21,477 bases of DNA. It comes from Rikenellaceae bacterium UBA1749. Lineage in GTDB: Bacteria; Bacteroidota; Bacteroidia; Bacteroidales; Rikenellaceae. The notes under the pieces are model-generated. The model searched no databases. It was not told where the DNA came from and saw nothing but the letters and a program-made list of their open reading frames with translations. The translations under genes and the position numbers were made by a program. The first letter of the stretch is position 1. Each line of letters begins with the position of its first letter. Below, piece after piece: positions 16,189-21,477 of the stretch. Where the stretch lies: assembly GCA_002315675.1 (NCBI GenBank), contig DCHP01000089.1:1-21477 (forward strand), given 5' to 3'.

Positions 16189-17010
16189 ATGAGTAAGGGA
16201 CTAAAGACTATTCTAAAATCATTGATGTGGATGGCACTTATCGCATACTTGATAGTTGCAGTCTCCTATCGTTCTGATGTTTCTCAATCTGAAAATATCT
16301 GCAAAGGAATAAAGGTCGATATTCTTGATGAAGAGCAGAAGTTTGTCAATGCAGCTCTGGTCTCAGAATGGGTTGACAGTCTGAGACTTCCAATAGTAGG
16401 ATCTCCTATTGATTCACTTCAGATGGAAACCATTGAATCTTTTCTACGTACAAAGCCATATATTCAGACTATTGATGTCTATCCTACGATAAACGGTGAT
16501 TGTTGTATCACGCTTTCTCAAAGGGATGTCATATTTAGGGTTGTTTCATCCGAAGGACATGATTTCTTTGTGGATACATTGGGATATATACTTGATCCAA
16601 GCCGGCAATGGCAAAAAAAAGTACCGGTAATTACAACGGATATAAAATTGCCATTTGATACCGACAAATTCGGTAATTTAGGTCAAGTTTTTAGTGATAC
16701 TACATATTATTATTTACAAAAACTAAGTAACTTTGTTAATATTTTGGAAAAAGACGATTTTTTAAGTAGTTTAGTTACCCAGATAAGGTTTACTGGAAGG
16801 TTAGAACCTGGTAAGGAGGAAATCCGTCTTGTTCCCCGTGTCGGAAGGCAGGTTATTGTTCTTGGTAATTTGGAGGATATGGATAGTAAACTTAGGCGTT
16901 TGAAGACTTTTTATCTAAAGACTTTCAAGGATGGCTGGTGGCAGGATGCCTATGAACTATGTTTCCAATACGGAGATAAAGTTGTCGTTAAACGTAACAA
17001 AAGAATATAA
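16189..17010 (+). CDS. ftsQ: cell division protein FtsQ
   Basis: FtsQ is a bitopic inner membrane protein that joins the cytoplasmic ring to the FtsL/FtsB and FtsW/FtsI complex. The 273-residue protein has a short cytoplasmic N-terminus, one membrane segment (about 10-27) and a periplasmic part. The POTRA domain covers about 38-113 (DSLQMETIESFLRTKPYIQTIDVYP is typical of this domain) and the FtsQ beta-domain follows to about 265, with LVPRVGRQVIVLGNLEDMDSKL near its end. Bacteroidota FtsQ proteins are poorly conserved, so position between murC and ftsA supports the call strongly. ftsA starts 2 nt after its stop. Confidence 0.9.
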   Translation: MSKGLKTILKSLMWMALIAYLIVAVSYRSDVSQSENICKGIKVDILDEEQKFVNAALVSEWVDSLRLPIVGSPIDSLQMETIESFLRTKPYIQTIDVYPTINGDCCITLSQRDVIFRVVSSEGHDFFVDTLGYILDPSRQWQKKVPVITTDIKLPFDTDKFGNLGQVFSDTTYYYLQKLSNFVNILEKDDFLSSLVTQIRFTGRLEPGKEEIRLVPRVGRQVIVLGNLEDMDSKLRRLKTFYLKTFKDGWWQDAYELCFQYGDKVVVKRNKRI

Positions 17011-17012
17011 TT

Positions 17013-18386
17013 ATGGACACGCAGTATGTTGCAGCGGTTGATATTGGTACTACAAAGGTTGTGATAGCCGTTGCCAGAAAATTGAGTGGTGAAAAGAAAA
17101 TTGAGATTGTGGCTCTTCATGAAACCTCTTCGGATGGTGTCATAAAGGGGGATGTTCGTAATTTGGACTTGGCATCAAAGGCAATCTCAACCGTGAAACA
17201 ACAAATTGAACAGGACCTCGGATATCCTATCTCTGATGTGCTTGTTGGCTTGTCAGGTCAGCATATAAGTTGTACAAGTAAGATTCGCGATATCTCTATC
17301 GGTGATGGCAGTGGTCTATCTGAAATTACTAAAGAGGACCTTGAACGTTTAAGTAGAGAGACCCTTAATTTGAGTAATAGCCGTGAGAGACATGTAATAA
17401 GTATTCTTCCACAGAGTTACAAAATAGATTCGGAAGATGGTATAATAAACCCTGTCGGAATGGAAGGCGGTAGACTTGAAGGTAATTTCAGTGTCATAGA
17501 AGGTGAAGCCACTGCTATTGATAGGGTTAAAAGATGCTTTCAACGAGCTGATCTGAATGTCCAGAAAATATTGTTGCAACCATTGGCGTCTGCAGAAGCG
17601 GTCCTGTCTGAGGATGAAAAGGAATTAGGTGTTGCAGTTGTTGATATTGGTGGTGGAACTACTGATTTGTGCATATATTCCGATAAAATTATCAAGTATG
17701 TTTCCGTGCTTGCAATTGGTGGAACTAATGTGAATTCAGATATCAAAAGCATCGGAATACTTGAACGTCAGGTTGAAAAATTAAAAACCAGATTCGGAGA
17801 AGCTGTTGCCTCAGAAACTAATGATGATATTATCTGCCTCCCAAGTGTGAATCAGCAGCCTCAGAAGGAAATTGCAAAAAAAGATCTTTCAACAATAATC
17901 GAAGCAAGGATGCTTGATGTTGTTGAGTGGGTTAAATCTCAGATAGAACAGACAATGAAAGGTAAGCCACTATGTGCCGGTGTCGTTATTACTGGCGGTG
18001 GGGCAAACCTTAAGAATATTGAACTTCTGTTCAAGAGAGAACTTGGATGCAGCACAAGAATAGCTCATCCGGTTGTTCATCTTGCTGAAACGAATGTTGA
18101 GTTATATTCCAATCCTAGGTATTCTACTATTGTCGGAATGCTTTATGATGCATTGAAGGACCAGATGGAAGAGGAAGTTCCAGTACACCACAATCGCAGG
18201 GAACAGCCTAAGAAAACCAGACAGGGACAGAACTATGGTTACGAAGAAAGACCTCGCCAAACATACCCTACTCAGCCGGAGCAAACCAGTGATTATTATG
18301 ATGACGAGGATGATGATTTTACGGAAAAGCCTAAACAATCATGGTGGAAACGTTTAATGAATAAGTTTGATATAGAAGAAGTATAA
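17013..18386 (+). CDS. ftsA: cell division protein FtsA
   Basis: FtsA is the actin-like ATPase that anchors FtsZ filaments to the membrane and recruits later divisome proteins. The 457-residue protein has the phosphate 1 loop AAVDIGTTKV (7-16), the FtsA-specific 1C domain around 85-165, phosphate 2 VDIGGGTTDL (210-219) and the adenosine loop GVVITGGGANLKN (323-335). A linker rich in Gln, Pro, Glu and Asp (about 385-441) leads to a C-terminal amphipathic helix with KQSWWKRLMNKF (441-452), the expected membrane-targeting sequence. This linker seems longer than in E. coli. The gene sits 2 nt after ftsQ and 4 nt before the first ftsZ. Which FtsZ it binds is a key open point because only the downstream copy has a recognisable binding peptide. 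Confidence 0.95.
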   Translation: MDTQYVAAVDIGTTKVVIAVARKLSGEKKIEIVALHETSSDGVIKGDVRNLDLASKAISTVKQQIEQDLGYPISDVLVGLSGQHISCTSKIRDISIGDGSGLSEITKEDLERLSRETLNLSNSRERHVISILPQSYKIDSEDGIINPVGMEGGRLEGNFSVIEGEATAIDRVKRCFQRADLNVQKILLQPLASAEAVLSEDEKELGVAVVDIGGGTTDLCIYSDKIIKYVSVLAIGGTNVNSDIKSIGILERQVEKLKTRFGEAVASETNDDIICLPSVNQQPQKEIAKKDLSTIIEARMLDVVEWVKSQIEQTMKGKPLCAGVVITGGGANLKNIELLFKRELGCSTRIAHPVVHLAETNVELYSNPRYSTIVGMLYDALKDQMEEEVPVHHNRREQPKKTRQGQNYGYEERPRQTYPTQPEQTSDYYDDEDDDFTEKPKQSWWKRLMNKFDIEEV

Positions 18387-18390
18387 TAAT

Positions 18391-19947
18391 ATGCCTGATG
18401 TAATTCATGATAATAAATCTGTTGCTTCGATTGTAATGGCAATCGGAGTAGGTGGCGGCGGTGGAAACGCAGTCAACCACTTATATAAATATGGAGACAA
18501 GGATGTCTCTTTTATGCTATGCAATACAGACAGACAAGCTCTTGTAAATAGTCCGATTCCTGATAAATACAAAATACAGTTGGGTAAGGATGGACTTGGT
18601 GCTGGTAATGAAGCATCCAGCGGCAGGAAACTTGCGGAAGAAGCGGTTGATGCCATAAAGGAGGCTTTGGTTTCAAGCGGAATACGAATGGCGTTTGTTG
18701 TCGCTGGTATGGGAGGAGGTACCGGTACAGGTGCAGCTCCGATTGTTGCAAAAACCGCAAAAGAGTTGGGGATTTTAACCATCGGTGTAGTTACAATTCC
18801 ATTTGAGGAAGAAGGACGTCATAGAATAGAACAAGCAATAGCTGGTGTCGATGAATTAAGTAAAAATGTTGATTCATTGATTATTATCAATAATGCTCAT
18901 ATTGTAGAGATGTATGGTGATCTTCCAATGAGTCAGGCATACTTCCAGTCCAATGAGATAATTGCAAAGGCAGTAAAAAGTATCTCGGACATAATCAACA
19001 AACATTTCCTGGTTAATGTCGACTTTGCGGATGTTTGTAAGGTTATGCGTGACTCTGGAGTAGCGTTGATGGGCACAGGACGTGCAGTTGGTGATAATAG
19101 AGCTATTATTGCAACTGAAGAAGCATTGACATCTCCGCTTCTTCATAATCAGGATATAAAAGGTGCAAAGAATGTTCTTGTCTGCCTTATTTCATCAGAA
19201 GAGAATGAAATAAAGATGAGTGATGCATACAAAGTGCCGAAATATATTCAGGAGAGAACTAAGACCATGAATACAACAGATGTCATCTGGGGTGCTGGAT
19301 ATGACAACTCTCTAGATGACCAGATTCAGGTAATTGTTATTGCAACCGGTTTCAATGTCCAGAATATTCCGGCAATGAAGGAATATTATTCAAAGACATT
19401 AGGCTATGATCCTGTGAAAGAAAACGAAGATAATTCCCAGCCAAAGACAAAACGTATTAATCTTGACTTTGAAGGAGAAGGAACATCAGACCAGAATGGA
19501 TACAACAAGGTTCAGCTTGACTCTTCCGAATCTGAACGCAGAATCCAGTTCGATGAAGATAAACAGGATGATTATAGTGGCAATTATGTGTCACAGATAG
19601 ATGATGAACCATATATCTCGTCTTTATCAAAGTCCGGCCATGATAATTATTCCAATGGTAAGGATACTGGTGCAAAAACAATAATGTTTGAAGACCAGAA
19701 TGAAACCAATGAGATTGGTGAGGGTATACCTTCAGAACCCGTTGTATATCCACAGTCCCTTGAAAATCAGGATCCGGTGAATCCTATTTTTGAACCTGGC
19801 TATTCGGATGACCCCGAACTACCGAAAGAAAAACCTGAAAAAGCAGGGAGTCAGAAAAAAACAAATATCATTGACAATGCCAGGAAGAAGGCAAAGAACT
19901 TTTTCAGTGATATGTTTGTAAGCAAGGAAGACGATGAATCTCTCTAA
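18391..19947 (+). CDS. ftsZ: FtsZ paralogue 1, without a recognisable C-terminal binding peptide
   Basis: FtsZ is the tubulin-like GTPase that forms the division ring. The 518-residue protein has the full core: GVGGGGGNAVNHL (19-31), NTDRQAL (45-51), tubulin signature GGGTGTG (108-114), and the T7 loop NVDFADV (209-215, Asp211 and Asp214 kept), so GTP binding and hydrolysis should be intact. The segment RAVGDNRAI (231-239) departs from the usual GE(D/E)RA form. After residue 325 there is a long acidic linker to about 490. The tail (491-518) has no PAFLR-type peptide. Instead it shows an amphipathic stretch, IIDNARKKAKNFFSDMF, with hydrophobic residues every three or four positions and a basic patch, then an acidic end. 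It may bind membrane or another partner. It starts 4 nt after ftsA and is followed by a second ftsZ. Confidence 0.93.
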   Translation: MPDVIHDNKSVASIVMAIGVGGGGGNAVNHLYKYGDKDVSFMLCNTDRQALVNSPIPDKYKIQLGKDGLGAGNEASSGRKLAEEAVDAIKEALVSSGIRMAFVVAGMGGGTGTGAAPIVAKTAKELGILTIGVVTIPFEEEGRHRIEQAIAGVDELSKNVDSLIIINNAHIVEMYGDLPMSQAYFQSNEIIAKAVKSISDIINKHFLVNVDFADVCKVMRDSGVALMGTGRAVGDNRAIIATEEALTSPLLHNQDIKGAKNVLVCLISSEENEIKMSDAYKVPKYIQERTKTMNTTDVIWGAGYDNSLDDQIQVIVIATGFNVQNIPAMKEYYSKTLGYDPVKENEDNSQPKTKRINLDFEGEGTSDQNGYNKVQLDSSESERRIQFDEDKQDDYSGNYVSQIDDEPYISSLSKSGHDNYSNGKDTGAKTIMFEDQNETNEIGEGIPSEPVVYPQSLENQDPVNPIFEPGYSDDPELPKEKPEKAGSQKKTNIIDNARKKAKNFFSDMFVSKEDDESL

Positions 19948-19953
19948 TGTGGG

Positions 19954-21438
19954 ATGGAATTTGTCAGAAGTAGAATAAGATCTGCATCTATTATTATGGC
20001 AATAGGTGTCGGTGGTGGCGGTGGTAACGCCATCAACCACTTGTATGCCCATGGGGAAAGAAATATTTCCTTCATGCTATGTAATACGGATCGCCAAGCT
20101 CTAATAAATAGCCCTATTCCTGAAACCGGAAAAATTTTGCTTGGCAAGGATGGTCTTGGTGCCGGCAACCAGGCAGCAATCGGAAAACAATATGCCACTG
20201 ATTCCATTGATAATATCAAATCGCTATTGTCAGAAAGTGGTATCCGTATGGTTTTTGTTGTTGCAGGAATGGGTGGTGGTACTGGTACAGGTGCCTCTCC
20301 GGTAATTGCAGCTGCGGCGAAGGATCTCGGAATTCTTACTATCGGTGTGGTAACCATTCCTTTTGAATCAGAAGGCCGTCCTCGGTTGGCTCAAGCAGTA
20401 GCGGGTGTTGATGAACTCAGCAAGAATGTAGATTCATTGATTATTATCAACAATTCGCATATTGTTGAAATATATGGTGATTTATCCTTAAGCAAGGCAT
20501 ATTATCAATCCAATGACATAATCTCAAAGGCCGTAAAGAGTATCTCGGATATAATAACAAAGCATTTTGTTGTCAATGTTGACTTTGCTGATGTGTGTAG
20601 GGTTATGAGAAACTCAGGAGTGGCCTTGATGGGTACGGGAGTCGCTTCCGGAGAAGGTAGAGCATTGGAAGCAACAAAACAGGCACTTTCCTCCCCACTT
20701 CTGCATATGCAGGATATTACTGGATCCGAAAATGTGCTGGTATGCATTACTTCATCTTCCCGACCAGAATACGAGTTAAGGATGAGTGATGCAAGGGATG
20801 TTCCTGCCTTTATCCAGCAACAGACCCGAATGCAGAATGAAACTGATGTGATCTGGGGTGCTGGGTACGATGATACACTTGAGGATAAAATACAGGTGAT
20901 AGTTGTTGCTACAGGCTTCAACCTTCATAATATTCCAAGTATGAGAACTTATTATGGGCTTGAAAGTGCTGATGAGACCATTGATTCATCTTCCCAAGTC
21001 ACTAGAATAGAGATTGATGCTAATGACAATATTGTACATAGTCGTTCAAATCTATACAAGAAGAAGCCCGAACCGATTCGTGAACCACTTCAACCAGTCA
21101 GAATATCTTCTCATACAATTCAAAGGTCAATAAATACAAATAAAAGTTGTAGCATATCTGCTATGGAATCATCGGCGAGTGATCAGAATCCTGAAAATCG
21201 TGTCAGACCTTCGTCTGTTGCTGGAACAGTTTCTGTTGATGACTCAAGTGGTTGTGTAGTTGAAAACAATGTTCAGATTTACTATGATGTTGATGATAAT
21301 CGTCCGGCATTTATGAGACGACAATTACCTATTGGTATTTCCCGGCATCAACATAAAAAGAAAGAGTCCTTGATAATAGAAGAGGAGAAGTCCCAGCAAC
21401 CTGTCATGACAACAGGTTCCCTGTTTGATGACCTGTAG
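19954..21438 (+). CDS. ftsZ: FtsZ paralogue 2, with canonical C-terminal binding peptide
   Basis: This 494-residue second FtsZ begins 6 nt after the stop of the first and is clearly its paralogue. The core keeps GVGGGGGNAINHL (18-30), GGGTGTG (107-113) and T7 NVDFADV (207-213 region; Asp210 and Asp213), and VASGEGRALEA (230-240) is closer to the standard form than in the upstream copy. In residues 161-229 the two proteins differ at about 12 of 69 positions by eye count. The linker (about 325-445) is basic and Ser/Pro-rich, unlike the acidic linker of the other copy. VDDNRPAFMRRQ (446-457) matches the conserved peptide that binds FtsA and other partners; an extension of 37 residues ending TTGSLFDDL follows, as I recall in other Bacteroidota. 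No promoter or terminator is evident. It should be co-transcribed with ftsA. Confidence 0.94.
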   Translation: MEFVRSRIRSASIIMAIGVGGGGGNAINHLYAHGERNISFMLCNTDRQALINSPIPETGKILLGKDGLGAGNQAAIGKQYATDSIDNIKSLLSESGIRMVFVVAGMGGGTGTGASPVIAAAAKDLGILTIGVVTIPFESEGRPRLAQAVAGVDELSKNVDSLIIINNSHIVEIYGDLSLSKAYYQSNDIISKAVKSISDIITKHFVVNVDFADVCRVMRNSGVALMGTGVASGEGRALEATKQALSSPLLHMQDITGSENVLVCITSSSRPEYELRMSDARDVPAFIQQQTRMQNETDVIWGAGYDDTLEDKIQVIVVATGFNLHNIPSMRTYYGLESADETIDSSSQVTRIEIDANDNIVHSRSNLYKKKPEPIREPLQPVRISSHTIQRSINTNKSCSISAMESSASDQNPENRVRPSSVAGTVSVDDSSGCVVENNVQIYYDVDDNRPAFMRRQLPIGISRHQHKKKESLIIEEEKSQQPVMTTGSLFDDL

Positions 21439-21477
21439 AAAGACAGATTCTTTCTAACCCACATTGCAGTTAAAGCC

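Noticed and set aside
18405..18782. Proline-rich minus-strand frame opposite ftsZ copy 1, with a similar one opposite copy 2 (19944-20357)
   Set aside because: Both are the reverse reading of the glycine-rich nucleotide-binding loops. Their similarity follows from the paralogy of the sense genes.
18391..21438. ftsZ duplication as a sequencing or assembly artefact
   Set aside because: The copies differ throughout in codons and have unrelated linkers and tails, so they cannot be a misassembled single gene.
21436..21456. Inverted repeat TAGAAAG/CTTTCTA overlapping the second ftsZ stop
   Set aside because: Only 7 AT-rich pairs and no T run follow; too weak to call a terminator, and the window ends shortly after.

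Overview
The window looks like chromosome of a member of the Bacteroidota, most likely order Bacteroidales. The evidence is the protein families (Bacteroidota-type AsmA-like protein, LptE, FtsQ, DPM1-like mannosyltransferase beside a dihydroorotase), the AT-rich sequence, the weak or absent Shine-Dalgarno sites, and several good matches to the Bacteroides promoter consensus (TTTG about 20 nt before TAnnTTTG). I cannot name a genus. No RNA genes, insertion sequences, CRISPR arrays or prophage genes were seen.

Layout. (1) 83-5279, minus strand: an alpha/beta hydrolase, a 1000-residue AsmA-like envelope protein, and a secreted protein that looks like a truncated, inactive relative of GH20 hexosaminidases. 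The first two have matching promoter-like elements upstream. (2) 5351-8816, plus strand: a tight run of polyprenol-phosphate mannose synthase, dihydroorotase, LptE and formyltetrahydrofolate deformylase, closed by a long bidirectional terminator hairpin. (3) 8946-11998, minus strand: a secreted GHL10-like glycoside hydrolase and ribosomal protein S1 (rpsA), separated by a terminator that overlaps the next promoter. (4) 12290-21438, plus strand: the distal half of the division and cell wall (dcw) cluster, ftsW-murG-murC-ftsQ-ftsA-ftsZ-ftsZ, with overlaps or gaps of at most 12 nt. It is probably transcribed from a promoter just upstream of ftsW, divergent from rpsA.

How the genes work together. 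The right half makes lipid II (MurG), makes its UDP-MurNAc-L-Ala precursor (MurC), polymerises glycan at the septum (FtsW), and builds the divisome scaffold (FtsQ, FtsA, FtsZ). The left half is mostly envelope biogenesis (AsmA-like, LptE, mannosyl-lipid donor) plus pyrimidine and one-carbon metabolism.

The most striking feature is the tandem pair of full-length, divergent ftsZ genes at the end of the dcw cluster. Both keep all visible GTPase motifs. Only the second has a recognisable FtsA/ZipA-binding C-terminal peptide (around NRPAFMRRQ). The first instead ends in a basic amphipathic helix that could bind membrane or another partner. This suggests a two-FtsZ division machine, similar in logic to the chloroplast FtsZ1/FtsZ2 pair but evolved independently.
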